From: Bacteroidota bacterium
Lineage (GTDB): Bacteria > Bacteroidota > Bacteroidia > UBA4408
Length of the DNA stretch: 64,000 nucleotides
Direction of reading: 5' to 3'
Assembly: GCA_016721765.1 (NCBI GenBank)
Contig: JADKHO010000004.1
Span: 124,001-188,000 of the forward strand
Shown piece after piece: positions 44,901 through 53,803 of this stretch. The notes under the pieces were generated by a model that saw nothing but the letters and a program-made list of their open reading frames with translations, searched no databases and was not told where the DNA came from. The translations under genes were made by a program, and so were the position numbers. The first letter of the stretch is position 1, and each line of letters starts with the position of its first letter.

Positions 44901-47900
44901 CTCCTGCCAATGTATTATCAGAACTTGTTGTATTTACAGGCTTTACAATGGGAGTTGATTCACTTGCAATAGTTGTTGGTTTGTTTACAGCTGCAAGTGT
45001 TTCTGATGGAGCCACTGCCGAAATCTTTAATTTTAAATCTTGCAAATCCTTAAGGGTGGCATTCAATGAAGCTATATCCTCGCTGTTTTTTGCAGTTGCT
45101 TGTTGTGCTGTAACACTTGCAATTTTCTCATCCGTTGATTTCACCCATGATGCAGATAGTTTTTGCATTTCACTCGATTTTTGGGCGCCATCCGTAATTT
45201 GATTCACCTTTGCATACTGCTGATCATAGTCTTCCTCCAATTTATCAACATTTACAACTTGTGCATCATTTGTGGCAGCTGTTCCTGAACCAGACTTTGA
45301 AGTTTCTACCGGTGCCGCGTCATTTGCAGCAGTATTGGTATTTAAAGCTAAGGCAGATGTGCTTGCACTGTCCAATTTTTGTGAACTACTATTTTGGTTT
45401 TGCTCATTTGATTTAACTGTATTTGAAGCAAGTCCCGAAGAATCAATTCTATTTTCACTGCCGGCTACATTTTCAGTTTTTGTTGCTTGATTAACAGTTG
45501 CTGTTTGATTAGCAAGTGTTGCATTTGGGTTCACAGGTTTTGATGTGATTGTATCTGATTTAGTTTCTGCATTAGCAGTTGGATTTGCGTTAGCAGCTCC
45601 GGTAACGCTTGAATTTTCAGCTAAAGTTGTTGCTTCTTTAGTAGTCAAATTAGTCTTTGCATTTGTAGAATCAGCACTTGTAGTTTTTGCTTCCGCAGAA
45701 GGCTCGGCTGTTTGATTGGAGCTTATAGTACTATTAGGGTTTTTAGCACTTGTGTTTTGATTGGATGCATTAGTTGCAGTATTTCCAACTTCGTTTACAT
45801 CATTAGATTGTGTTGTAACAGCTAAGGCAGAAGTGTCCTTTTTTGCTGCAGCATTCATTGACATTTCTTCCTTTTTCTCTGCCGCTGTAGTAAGTGCAAT
45901 TTCAGGAGTTGGTGAATTCATGGCCTTTAAGTTTTCCAATTCCGTTATGCGCGATTGCATATTGGCTCTCTCATTTTTATCCTTCGAATTGGCTTGTTGG
46001 GTTTTCAAACTTGCGATGTCTTTTTCCCAATTTGAATTCATTTGCTTTCGCACCACATTTTTTTGTTCCTCACGCTTTATTGGATCTGAAATTTTATTGG
46101 CTTGAGCCATTTTAGAATTAAAATTCTCAGCCGTTACCGGAGATTTTCCAATTTCAGTTGTAATAAATGCATCTGCTGCATTATCATTAATATCGCTGTT
46201 GTTTGGTTTTAATACCGGTTCAGCCTTTGCAATCGTATTAGCTCTTCCTAAGTCGACAGCCAATTCATTTCCAAGCATGATTTTTTCCTGCGCACTTGGC
46301 ACGGGTAAAGTATTTGTGCCTGATTTTAAATCATTCATTGCAGAAGCAACAAACTCCGATTGGCTCTTTAAATCGTTCGCCTCTTGCTGCAATTGATTTG
46401 CTAAAGCATAATTCTGCTCCAACTGCTTTTGCTTTTCAGCCTTTTGCAATTTTAAATCCTCTAATTGATTATTAATTTCTTGAGCCGATTTTTCATCTGC
46501 TGCTGCTGCTCTGTCTTTGGTTAATGTCTCAGCGCGTAAGTCAATGTCAAGCATTTCAGTTAACACAATCTTGGAGCGTGATTGCGCAGCGTCAGCTTCT
46601 TGCTGTTTGTTATCTGCTTGTTCAATCAAATCTCCTGCGGCAGCATCCGATGCACTTTTGGAACTGTTAGTTTCAGGTATTGCTGCTTTCTGCGCAGTCA
46701 AACGCTCAATCGATTCTTTTGAATTAATTTGAATTGCATTATCCAGTTCTTTAGCATAATTAAGTGCTACATCCGCTTCTGCATTCTTTGCTTTAGCATC
46801 TTCTTCCAAGTTTTTGGCAATCGAGTAAATCGCATACGCCTGAAGCGTATTCATCTTAGCCTCTCTCCTCATTTGATTTACCTTGTCCATTTCCATGGCT
46901 TTCTCTTGAGTGCTGCTCAAACTTTGTGCGCTTTTTTCAATAACTTCAGCCGAATTCAGTTTAGATTTTGAAACATCCATTTTAGATTTAGAAACAGCAT
47001 AAGCCTGATCAGCCTTTAGCTGCATTTGATTCGCCTCAGCTCTTGTATCCTTTGCATCTTGATAAGCAATATTCACTAAATCCTGATTGCTGAGGTTGCT
47101 TGTTTTGGGTTGCTCCACAACAGCTGGGGTAGCTTCTGCAACAAAATTAACATCCAGTTTTGCCTTAGCTTTTAAGAGTGCCATCAAATTAGCTTCATTA
47201 ATTGCCGCATCTTCAAATACATTTTCAACAATTAATTTATCGTTTTTAATACTAATTTTTTGTTGCAAGGTTCCTAAATCTTTCTTCTCGGGAACTTCTA
47301 CAATTTCAGTTTTCATAGCTGAAACTTCACTCTCAACATTAAAAATATACTTCCCGCTCGACGGCAATGGAATACTGTAATTACCGGTTTTAGGATCAGA
47401 TTTATAAACCCCAATAATTGCTTTAGTATCACTATTACGAACCGTAATAGTTGCCTCAGGATGTGTATTCTCGTCAATAGTTGAAAAGACACCGGAGATT
47501 AAAGCAATAGAAGGCGGTTTGGGCCCCACCACAATTTTATACACATTAATATTTCCTTGTCCACTCGATCTTCGCGACGAAAAATAGGCGACTTTATTTA
47601 CATCATCCGAAATATACAAGATGTCATCATCCGGAGTATTAATGGCAAAATCCATATTAACAGGTGCTCCCCAAGTTGCATTGGCCGGGTTATATGTCGA
47701 TTTAAAAACATCGTAGCCTCCCATTGAATTGTGTCCTTTTGAACAAAAATACAGGGTAGTTCCATCGTTACTCATAAAAGGAAAATCTTCATCAAATGCA
47801 GTGTTGATGCTATTTTCAAGTCGAATTGGATTGCTCCAATCCCCGTTATCCATTCTTCGCACTTTATAAATATCTTTTCCGTTCCTATCATTCTCGCCAT

Positions 47901-48558
47901 AGCTCGAAAAATAAATTTCAGATTTATTCGGATTCAATACCACAACCGATTCCTCATTTTTCTTTTTATCCAAACTGGTTTTAAAGTCGTCAGGTTTCAC
48001 CAATAATTTTAATCCAATGTTGCTTAAATCATAGGCTCTAAAATAATCGGTAAGTGCTAATTCCTTTTTATCCATTACGGTGAGGTCGCTAATATTTTTC
48101 AACAACTCCATTCCATTCCTACACATTTCCAATTGACGAACCACTTGAAATTTATCCTGATCGATTTTAGTTGCCTTAATTTTATAAGTGTTGTAAGCAT
48201 TTAAGGCGCTAGAAAACCGGTAATTCAAATGATAGGCTTTACCCAAATAAAAATAAACATTGTTATCGATGGTACTATTTTTTGATGCAAATTCCAGATA
48301 AGCTATTGGCTTCTCACGGTCGTTTCCTGCTTCCAAGGCACAAACCCCATAGCGGTAATTGTAAACCGGATCCTTGGCATAAAAACTCAGTAATTGCGAA
48401 TAAAGTGGCAAGGCCGATGTAAAATCGCCTGCTTCAAAATATTTCTGTGCTTGCTTTTTAACATCTTCTTCGGAAGTGTTTTGAGCAAATACAACTTGCC
48501 CTAAAATGACTAAAACAAATGAAAGCCAAGCAATACTACGTATGGTTTTTAATCTCAT
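41923..48558 (-). CDS. 2211-residue exported protein: TPR, PD40 propeller, long coiled-coil/low-complexity region, three SPOR-like domains
   Basis: Signal peptide in residues 1-26 (ending VFAQ). Residues about 27-145 are TPR-like (AQKYFEAGDFTSALPLYSQL). PD40/WD40-like repeats follow near 205-345 (EIYFSSYGENDRNGKDIYKV, TLYFCSKGHNSMGGYDVFK, VAYFSSRRSSGQGNINVYK), then a carboxypeptidase-regulatory-like segment. From about 480 to 1750 it is Ala/Glu/Lys/Gln coiled coil broken by Ser/Thr/Asn/Gln-rich stretches. The last 440 residues have three SPOR-like repeats (FKVQIGAFRNPIPQDLF near 1778, YTVQVGVYSKPILANQLF near 1972, FKVQIGVFRSEVPLEI near 2122). It may bridge envelope and peptidoglycan; PD40 proteins of this kind accompany gliding/T9SS machinery. 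Role unproven. Confidence 0.8.
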   Translation of the reverse strand: MRLKTIRSIAWLSFVLVILGQVVFAQNTSEEDVKKQAQKYFEAGDFTSALPLYSQLLSFYAKDPVYNYRYGVCALEAGNDREKPIAYLEFASKNSTIDNNVYFYLGKAYHLNYRFSSALNAYNTYKIKATKIDQDKFQVVRQLEMCRNGMELLKNISDLTVMDKKELALTDYFRAYDLSNIGLKLLVKPDDFKTSLDKKKNEESVVVLNPNKSEIYFSSYGENDRNGKDIYKVRRMDNGDWSNPIRLENSINTAFDEDFPFMSNDGTTLYFCSKGHNSMGGYDVFKSTYNPANATWGAPVNMDFAINTPDDDILYISDDVNKVAYFSSRRSSGQGNINVYKIVVGPKPPSIALISGVFSTIDENTHPEATITVRNSDTKAIIGVYKSDPKTGNYSIPLPSSGKYIFNVESEVSAMKTEIVEVPEKKDLGTLQQKISIKNDKLIVENVFEDAAINEANLMALLKAKAKLDVNFVAEATPAVVEQPKTSNLSNQDLVNIAYQDAKDTRAEANQMQLKADQAYAVSKSKMDVSKSKLNSAEVIEKSAQSLSSTQEKAMEMDKVNQMRREAKMNTLQAYAIYSIAKNLEEDAKAKNAEADVALNYAKELDNAIQINSKESIERLTAQKAAIPETNSSKSASDAAAGDLIEQADNKQQEADAAQSRSKIVLTEMLDIDLRAETLTKDRAAAADEKSAQEINNQLEDLKLQKAEKQKQLEQNYALANQLQQEANDLKSQSEFVASAMNDLKSGTNTLPVPSAQEKIMLGNELAVDLGRANTIAKAEPVLKPNNSDINDNAADAFITTEIGKSPVTAENFNSKMAQANKISDPIKREEQKNVVRKQMNSNWEKDIASLKTQQANSKDKNERANMQSRITELENLKAMNSPTPEIALTTAAEKKEEMSMNAAAKKDTSALAVTTQSNDVNEVGNTATNASNQNTSAKNPNSTISSNQTAEPSAEAKTTSADSTNAKTNLTTKEATTLAENSSVTGAANANPTANAETKSDTITSKPVNPNATLANQTATVNQATKTENVAGSENRIDSSGLASNTVKSNEQNQNSSSQKLDSASTSALALNTNTAANDAAPVETSKSGSGTAATNDAQVVNVDKLEEDYDQQYAKVNQITDGAQKSSEMQKLSASWVKSTDEKIASVTAQQATAKNSEDIASLNATLKDLQDLKLKISAVAPSETLAAVNKPTTIASESTPIVKPVNTTSSDNTLAGAALKSNNETKGVYENDFVTEQAKVQARKAERLTAEAAQLKVEEDSLTKVLVTTSDSASKQKVQEQLASTQRGMYVKRIDALKAYSVANNVEFNDNTTQLKRVSESTKSVDNDNVSRAEMLVAEAAYYYNEASIKSELNKSVTDAAVKELEMKKIVELEKTAIEKQRRALTTYGVQPEAYASTQANPIAAATPLNTSTSNGNVNNDETAIEKINPVSSTTPVNTLPQLTASKSSNSDSSVSAKTNTVDQAETARVAKDTTKTQTSSSTLLAQNSSEPSEEMKEERTRAFVYPTDTMVSTIKLDKVEFDSIVSSPYYNYYNGLLVAATENLQQASFYTSRAEKLKVQATNDSLRAEEFIIKASQATDTIQMQNYIGKAAEATFVSNQNKQLSDSSMRAAKGLNMASIQNKGAAAKYIARLSEADKDKLVAVMNNKKPTKEPRTSVTLASTQTAKEIKQDVPKDALVGIPVNSNTEKSNGVAETPASDLAVTTEKQTAQKEVPAEKLIVNNQDLVTPEQSSSTSQLANVVNERNELIREAVFTKVNKAIYSKNNPIPINTTLPSGIIFKVQIGAFRNPIPQDLFKGFDPISGETSATGITRYTAGYFKNFEAANGAKREINTIGYKDAFVVAFCNGKRISIPEATAMIRDGKTCANEFIADAGPLVKAPINTVQDNNAAKKEEPVAESTTLAGNALRNEQLNNEENSAATQQQTTTPIQEVKSTETASSQSNPVQVEEIPSGPVAPSVSFEEVKGLVYTVQVGVYSKPILANQLFNIQPLYFERTPNGLYRYTSGIFDNLEIATQAKANIVGIGVKDAFVTTYFNGARIPVEQAKKMEAEQGKAVFATSSNLNKMPETNSNAKITGLNTAVPTIKIEKQNATANPTQGKIALPVEGLKNQANNDIVFKVQIGVFRSEVPLEIAAIFLKLSSRGIDHYQTSDSLTIYTIGNLRDINSANSLKDEVIQEGLPDAFVVAFKAGNKMKIEDAIKEVNRK

Positions 48559-49007
48559 AGAGAGAAAATCAAGTATTTATTGAGGTGTTATTTGTACCTG
48601 TGACAATTCTAAATAATTGCACAAAATACTAAATTTTAATACGTATTTGCGCTAGTTTTTGAGTTTTTATACACGAGGTTTTTAACTTTTACTTCAGCAG
48701 TAATTTTATCCTCAAATTAAAATAGAAGATGCAGATTCTTGAAGATTTCCATACTAGGGTTCGATTTTACTAACAAACCTATGGAATGCTACAGCTAAAG
48801 TAGTAAGCGCTTTATTTAAAACAAGGTAGTTACGCTTGATATAGTATTGAAACTTAAACAGTATGACTAAAATCAGTGCGCTAAATCGGCATTAATTCAA
48901 TTGAGGTTAGTTATCCCAAACTGGTACTTTCTAATACGGTAGGTGAATCGAACTTATTTATACAATTTTAGAACAAAAAAAATAAATATAAGCAAGTACG
49001 CAAAAGG
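48559..49007. other. Gene-free intergenic stretch
   Basis: About 450 bases of AT-rich DNA between two minus-strand genes. I see no ORF, RNA gene, hairpin terminator, TAnnTTTG element or copy of the repeat families found in other spacers. It should hold the promoter of the 2211-residue protein gene. Confidence 0.5.
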
Positions 49008-50093
49008 CTATGCAAGTTTAATCCTAGGGTCTAGCACTGCGTAAAGTATATCCATGAGCGTATTTAAACAAATAAAGATAAAAGCAAAAACCAATACCAC
49101 ACCCATCGCAACAGGCAAATCCGATTTTGCTATTGCATCCACCAATTCTTTTCCCATCCCTTTCCATCCAAAAATATATTCAACAAACACCGAGCTTGCC
49201 ATTAATCCTGCAAACCAACCCGAAATTGATGTTAAAACAACATTCAATGCATTTTTTAAGGCATGCTTAAATAAAACTCTAAGTGTCCCAATTCCTTTGG
49301 CCACAGCTGTACGCATATAATCCTGTGCAAGAACCTCCAACAATGCACTTCGCATTATTTGTGAAATAATAGCAAGTGGTCGCAAACTTAACGCAATTGC
49401 TGGAAGTAAAATATTCCGTAAATCCAAGTATTCGCCATTACCATAGTCATCTTGTGTATACAAACTACCTGTCATGTTTAAACCGGTATAATGTGTTAAA
49501 GCATATCCAAATATCCAAGAAATAAGAATACTGATAAAAAAGGATGGACTTGCCATACCTAGCACGCTTATTACTTGCCACATGACATCAAAAAAATTTC
49601 CCTTTTTCAAAGCTGAAACAACACCAATAAAAACACCAAAAAAAGTAGCAATAATAATAGCAGTTAGCACTAAAAGCAATGTCTCAGGTAAGGTTTCTAT
49701 TATTATAGAATTAACGCTTCTATCCGTTTGATATGACCGGTGTAACAAGGGAATTTTAACAACTATTGCTGTTCCATTTTTAAAAGAAACCAGGATTTTA
49801 GAATTTGGATTCTTATCCATATTCATAAAAAATGGGTGCTGTTCATCTTTTAAATTTTGTATTGATACCGGAGATAAATCATTGAGATACATTAAATACT
49901 GATCACTCAAAGAAGAGTTTTTGAATGCAATCCCTTTGTGTAAAGAATCTAACCCAGTGTACTTTAACTGCTCATTTTTTGAGACATGCAACTGATTTTG
50001 CGGTAAAACGGCAAATAAAAAAAACACCACACTAACTATTCCCAACAGCACTAAAATACTCGTAAATAAGCGCTTGAGAATAAAATTGAGCAC
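49008..50093 (-). CDS. ABC transporter permease, DppB/OppB type
   Basis: A 361-residue inner-membrane permease of the peptide/nickel (binding-protein-dependent) family. The first helix is followed by a long periplasmic segment (about residues 30-135), then five helices. The cytoplasmic EAA loop reads AQDYMRTAVAKGIGTLRVLF, and the end, GVVLVFAFIFICLNTLMDIL with DPRI, is typical of OppB. It starts 2 bp after the BT_3928-like gene. No OppC permease, ATPase or binding protein adjoins it, so its partners must be encoded elsewhere. Confidence 0.85.
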   Translation of the reverse strand: MLNFILKRLFTSILVLLGIVSVVFFLFAVLPQNQLHVSKNEQLKYTGLDSLHKGIAFKNSSLSDQYLMYLNDLSPVSIQNLKDEQHPFFMNMDKNPNSKILVSFKNGTAIVVKIPLLHRSYQTDRSVNSIIIETLPETLLLVLTAIIIATFFGVFIGVVSALKKGNFFDVMWQVISVLGMASPSFFISILISWIFGYALTHYTGLNMTGSLYTQDDYGNGEYLDLRNILLPAIALSLRPLAIISQIMRSALLEVLAQDYMRTAVAKGIGTLRVLFKHALKNALNVVLTSISGWFAGLMASSVFVEYIFGWKGMGKELVDAIAKSDLPVAMGVVLVFAFIFICLNTLMDILYAVLDPRIKLA

Positions 50094-50095
50094 GG

Positions 50096-51259
50096 CTATT
50101 TTTTCAAGTAATTGCTAGCAACATCACCGTAAGAAGGAAAATCATTGTGGTGCCAAATGGCAACTACCACCCCATTCTTCATTAACATTAAGCCCGGATT
50201 CGATCGAATCATGGTTTTTAAAACGGTTTGATCCGTAATATAATAATCATATAATGCATTTACATCGTGACGAAAATTATCAACTTCCTTAGGTGATGAG
50301 CCCGCCAATCCTACGAATGCAACACTGTCTTTAGCACATTGTGCAACAAATTCATTAATTTTAGTTTGCACTTCTTTATCAGCTTTATTAATATCGTAGG
50401 ATACCAACAAAAAATTATATTTTGGATTCGTAATAATCTTTTGAGTGATGTCCTCTCCTTCAGCTGTATTGATACTAAAATCATGAATAGCGGGATGATA
50501 CCCTTCTTTCACCAATTTGTTGTTTGTTGCTTCCCATGCCCAAGTGAGCGTATCTTCCCATAAATAGTTAGCTTTGGTATATTCAGCCATGGTAAATTCC
50601 TTGCTTTCACCTGTCTTTTTGTTTTTATAAACCAACACGCTTTCGTAAACATCAGCTTGAGCTCCTTCAGGAATTTTCATTTGTTCAGGTATACTTTTAC
50701 CAACCGCGTAAGGACGAAAATCCATAACCGGTAAATGCCAATAACAATACAAAGAGAAAAAAGTAACCAAAGCTAAAGAGCCGCCCACAATAAGCCAATC
50801 TACTTTGTCATTGAAAAACGATTTAATCTGATTTCTTCGAATGAATATTGGCACAATTAAAATAAACAATACAATATCTTTTGTAAAAGATTCCCAAGGA
50901 GTAAGTGACCTTCCTATAAGATTTTTCAATGCATCCCCAAAACAGCCACAATCGGTAACTTTATTAAAATAAGCGGAATAAAAGGTTAAAAAAGTAAAGA
51001 ACACAATCATTAATAAAAGTGCCCATGCTACCGGCTTCATTTTACTTCCGGTGAGTGTTGCAACTCCGCACAATACTTCAAAAGCACAAATAAATATTGC
51101 CAATCCCAAGGCCATGGGTTTTAAAAATTCAGTACCAAAAACCTCAAAGTACTCTTGTAATTTATAAGCAAACCCTAAGGGATCATTCGCTTTAATTAAC
51201 CCCGAAATGATAAACAAAACGCCAACCAGTATGCGGCAAATTCCTGTAATTATTTTCAT
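50096..51259 (-). CDS. BT_3928-type membrane protein: DoxX domain plus thioredoxin-like domain
   Basis: A 387-residue protein. Residues 1-145 are a DoxX/MauE-like membrane domain (RILVGVLFIISGLIKANDPL; four helices; a CGCFGD motif near 104-109 that could be redox-active). One more helix follows near 160-182. Residues 190-387 are periplasmic with a thioredoxin-like fold lacking a CxxC. The family is conserved in Bacteroidota next to DUF1599 and folP, as here. The CGC pair could exchange electrons with the quinone pool, as in other DoxX/MauE proteins; this is inference. Confidence 0.82.
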   Translation of the reverse strand: MKIITGICRILVGVLFIISGLIKANDPLGFAYKLQEYFEVFGTEFLKPMALGLAIFICAFEVLCGVATLTGSKMKPVAWALLLMIVFFTFLTFYSAYFNKVTDCGCFGDALKNLIGRSLTPWESFTKDIVLFILIVPIFIRRNQIKSFFNDKVDWLIVGGSLALVTFFSLYCYWHLPVMDFRPYAVGKSIPEQMKIPEGAQADVYESVLVYKNKKTGESKEFTMAEYTKANYLWEDTLTWAWEATNNKLVKEGYHPAIHDFSINTAEGEDITQKIITNPKYNFLLVSYDINKADKEVQTKINEFVAQCAKDSVAFVGLAGSSPKEVDNFRHDVNALYDYYITDQTVLKTMIRSNPGLMLMKNGVVVAIWHHNDFPSYGDVASNYLKK

Positions 51260-51537
51260 ATTTATTTGTAGCTAGTGTTATTTAGTTAATGAGTTATTGA
51301 GCTATTGGTTATTGGGTTATTGAGTTATTGCGTTATTGGGTTATTGTGTTAATGTGTACAAGGATTTAAGTACTTAGATTTGTTATGTTTATATAATATG
51401 TTCCTTTCTTAATTCTTAATCGTATCTGTAAATTCGTTTCAATTCGTTTATCCGCAACCATCCAAAGCTTTTCGTAAATTCGTATCGATTCGTTTATCAG
51501 TAACCCAAATCTGCTAATCGGCTAATCAACAAATCAG
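51260..51537 (-). repeat. Repeat-built spacer between DUF1599 and BT_3928-like genes
   Basis: Read on the minus strand from the DUF1599 stop: four 8-mers GATTAGCT, GATTTGTT, GATTAGCC, GATTAGCA (51543-51512), the TAG stop lying inside the first. Next are two copies of a module with GATAAACGAATC/ACGAATTTACGAA (51505-51421). Last is a run of CAATAACTCAATAACCCAAT units (51355-51276) just before the next ATG. The same order occurs in the def-TPR spacer. Confidence 0.85.
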
Positions 51538-52074
51538 CTAATCATCCAATCTAATTAATGCAAACACACTATAATTTAAAATATCTAAATAATTTGCATC
51601 AATACCTTCCGAAATCAGCGACATTCCTTTATTGTCTTCAATTTGCTTTGTGCGCATCAATTTCATTAAAATTAAATCGGTTAAAGAACTGATTCGCATA
51701 TCGCGCCATGCTTCACTGTAATCGTGATTTTTATCCTCCATCAAATTTTTTGCCATTTTTGCAAAATGGTCATAGAGCTGTACTGCTTTTTCTAAAGGCA
51801 GTTCCATTTCGTCCTTTTCAGATAACGAAAGTTGAATTAATCCAATGATGGCATAATTTACTATTCCAATGTATTCCGATTGAATATTTTCTTCCACCTT
51901 CTGCATGCCTTTATCTTCAATACTTCTGATACGCTGTGCTTTAATGAAAATTTGATCTGTTATGCTGGAAGTACGTAAAATTCTCCAGGCACTTCCATAA
52001 TCATGCATTTTTTTTGTAAAAATGTCTTTACATTTCTTTATACTTGAATCAAATTGTGCTGAAGTTTTACTCAT
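51538..52074 (-). CDS. DUF1599 protein with two copies of the domain
   Basis: A 178-residue, mostly helical cytoplasmic protein. Two halves are alike: CKDIFTKKMHDYGSAWRILR with SSITDQIFIKAQRIRSIED (residues about 14-60) and KNLMEDKNHDYSEAWRDMR with SSLTDLILMKLMRTKQIED (about 105-150). Each is followed by a NY-containing helix. The DUF1599 family has been linked computationally to nucleotide modification; no function is established. It is divergent from folP (65-bp gap). Its TAG stop lies within a repeat unit. Confidence 0.88.
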   Translation of the reverse strand: MSKTSAQFDSSIKKCKDIFTKKMHDYGSAWRILRTSSITDQIFIKAQRIRSIEDKGMQKVEENIQSEYIGIVNYAIIGLIQLSLSEKDEMELPLEKAVQLYDHFAKMAKNLMEDKNHDYSEAWRDMRISSLTDLILMKLMRTKQIEDNKGMSLISEGIDANYLDILNYSVFALIRLDD

Positions 52075-52139
52075 GTCTTCTACCTATCAACTTATGTAAT
52101 GGCTTGTTAATACTGCAAACGAAACAATTTTATTTTTAA

Positions 52140-53003
52140 ATGGCTGGTAAAGATACTCCTTTTTTAAAAAAATCAATGCTCCGCTGTGGGGCTAAACTAC
52201 TGGATATTTCTACACCTCGTGTAATGGGAATATTAAATGTTACACCGGATTCTTTTTTTGATGGAAATAAATATACGGTGGCTGCAAAAATAAAAGCCAG
52301 AGTTGCGGTCATGATTTCTGAAGGGGTTGATATTATTGATATTGGAGGCATATCTACCAGACCAAAAAGCAGTATCATTTCTGAAAAAGATGAATTGAAA
52401 AGAGTGCTTCCGGCAGTAGAATTAATTGCCGCTAACTTCCCAGAAACAATCATTTCTATTGATACATTTCATGCCGGAGTTGCGCAAACATGTATCCGAT
52501 CAGGTGCACAACTGATTAATGATATAAGCGCCGGAAATTTTGATAAAAAAATGTTGGACACTGTTGTCGAACTTGGAGTTCCCTATTGTATGATGCATCA
52601 ACAAGGAAGCTTCTCCACTATGCACCAATCCTACGTGTACAAAAATTTGTTAAAAGAAATGATTCTCTATTTCTCGGAAAAAATCCGCTACCTGCACAGC
52701 AATGGATTGAACGATATTTTAATTGACCCCGGATTTGGATTCAGTAAATCTGTAGAACAAAATTTTCATCTACTTAAAAATCTATCTTTGCTCGAAATTT
52801 TGGAAGTACCAATATTAGTGGGAATTTCAAGAAAATCGATGATCAATAAAATTCTTAAAACAACACCCGAAGATGCGTTGAACGGTAGTTCAGTGTTAAA
52901 TACATTGGCATTGCAAAACGGTGCAAGTATTTTACGCGTGCATGATGTAAAACAGGCTAAACAAGCCATTCAGCTCTATCAATTTTATAAGGAACAAGAA
53001 TGA
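52140..53003 (+). CDS. folP: Dihydropteroate synthase
   Basis: Condenses 4-aminobenzoate with 6-hydroxymethyl-7,8-dihydropterin diphosphate in folate synthesis; the sulfonamide target. The 287-residue TIM barrel shows VMGILNVTPDSFFDG near residue 28, GVDIIDIGGISTRP, SIDTFHAGVAQ, INDISAG, DILIDPGFGFSKS, VGISRKSMI and a terminal RVHDV. It overlaps cdaA by 4 bp (ATGA), the usual folP-cdaA coupling of Bacteroidota. Confidence 0.94.
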   Translation: MAGKDTPFLKKSMLRCGAKLLDISTPRVMGILNVTPDSFFDGNKYTVAAKIKARVAVMISEGVDIIDIGGISTRPKSSIISEKDELKRVLPAVELIAANFPETIISIDTFHAGVAQTCIRSGAQLINDISAGNFDKKMLDTVVELGVPYCMMHQQGSFSTMHQSYVYKNLLKEMILYFSEKIRYLHSNGLNDILIDPGFGFSKSVEQNFHLLKNLSLLEILEVPILVGISRKSMINKILKTTPEDALNGSSVLNTLALQNGASILRVHDVKQAKQAIQLYQFYKEQE

Positions 53004-53803
53004 TTTTATCCGCCTTACCTGATTTTTTTCATTTTCGTTGGCTCGATGTGCTTGACATTCTTTTTGTTGCGGTATTAATTTACCAATTGTACAAATTGGT
53101 GAGAGGAACTGTTGCTGTAAATATTTTTGTCGGAATTATTGCTGTATATTTTCTTTGGTTTTTGGTGCGTATACTCAATATGCAATTGCTAAGCACCATT
53201 CTTGGACAATTTATAGGAGTGGGTGTACTTGCCATTATTATAGTGTTTCAACAAGAAATTCGAAAATTTTTATTGCTAATCGGCACCAGCAACTTATTTA
53301 ATAAAGCAAAATTCAGCACTTCACTTTTAAATTTTGGCACCGACACTAAAAAGAAATTCGCAGGAGAATTAAATTCTATTGCTAAAGCCTGCCGCAGCAT
53401 GTCAGAAAGTAAGACCGGTGCCATCATTGTAATAGAAACAAATTCGGATTTAAGTTTTTATGCTAAAACCGGCGACATGATAAATGCAAAAATTTCGGTA
53501 CGTTTGATTGAAAGCATTTTCTTTAAGAATTCGCCCTTGCACGATGGTGCCATTATTATTTCAGGAAATTCTATTCAGGCTGCACGCTGTGTACTTCCGG
53601 TGAGTGAAAATTCATCTTTTCCGGCCAATTTAGGTATGCGCCATCGCGCTGCTGCCGGTATCACCGAAGTAACTTCCTCCCTTGCTATTGTTGTTTCTGA
53701 ACAAACCGGAGAAATAGCCATATCCCGAGATGGGCAATTATCATTAAATATTTCGCCCGACCGACTTATTCAAGAAATTGAAAAAGCCATGGATAATAAT
53801 TAA
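53000..53803 (+). CDS. cdaA: Diadenylate cyclase CdaA
   Basis: Makes cyclic di-AMP from two ATP. The 267-residue protein has three N-terminal membrane helices (to about residue 90) and a cytoplasmic DAC domain. The catalytic motifs DGAII (in NSPLHDGAIIISG near 182) and RHRAA (in GMRHRAAAGITE near 213) are intact. The start overlaps folP; the stop overlaps the stop of the convergent TPR lipoprotein gene by 4 bp. Confidence 0.93.
   Translation: MILSALPDFFHFRWLDVLDILFVAVLIYQLYKLVRGTVAVNIFVGIIAVYFLWFLVRILNMQLLSTILGQFIGVGVLAIIIVFQQEIRKFLLLIGTSNLFNKAKFSTSLLNFGTDTKKKFAGELNSIAKACRSMSESKTGAIIVIETNSDLSFYAKTGDMINAKISVRLIESIFFKNSPLHDGAIIISGNSIQAARCVLPVSENSSFPANLGMRHRAAAGITEVTSSLAIVVSEQTGEIAISRDGQLSLNISPDRLIQEIEKAMDNN

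Noticed and set aside
45202..47380. Several plus-strand ORFs opposite the 2211-residue protein gene (for example around 44585-45202)
   Set aside because: Ser/Ala/Phe-rich antisense shadows of the coiled-coil region, with no family features or start signals.
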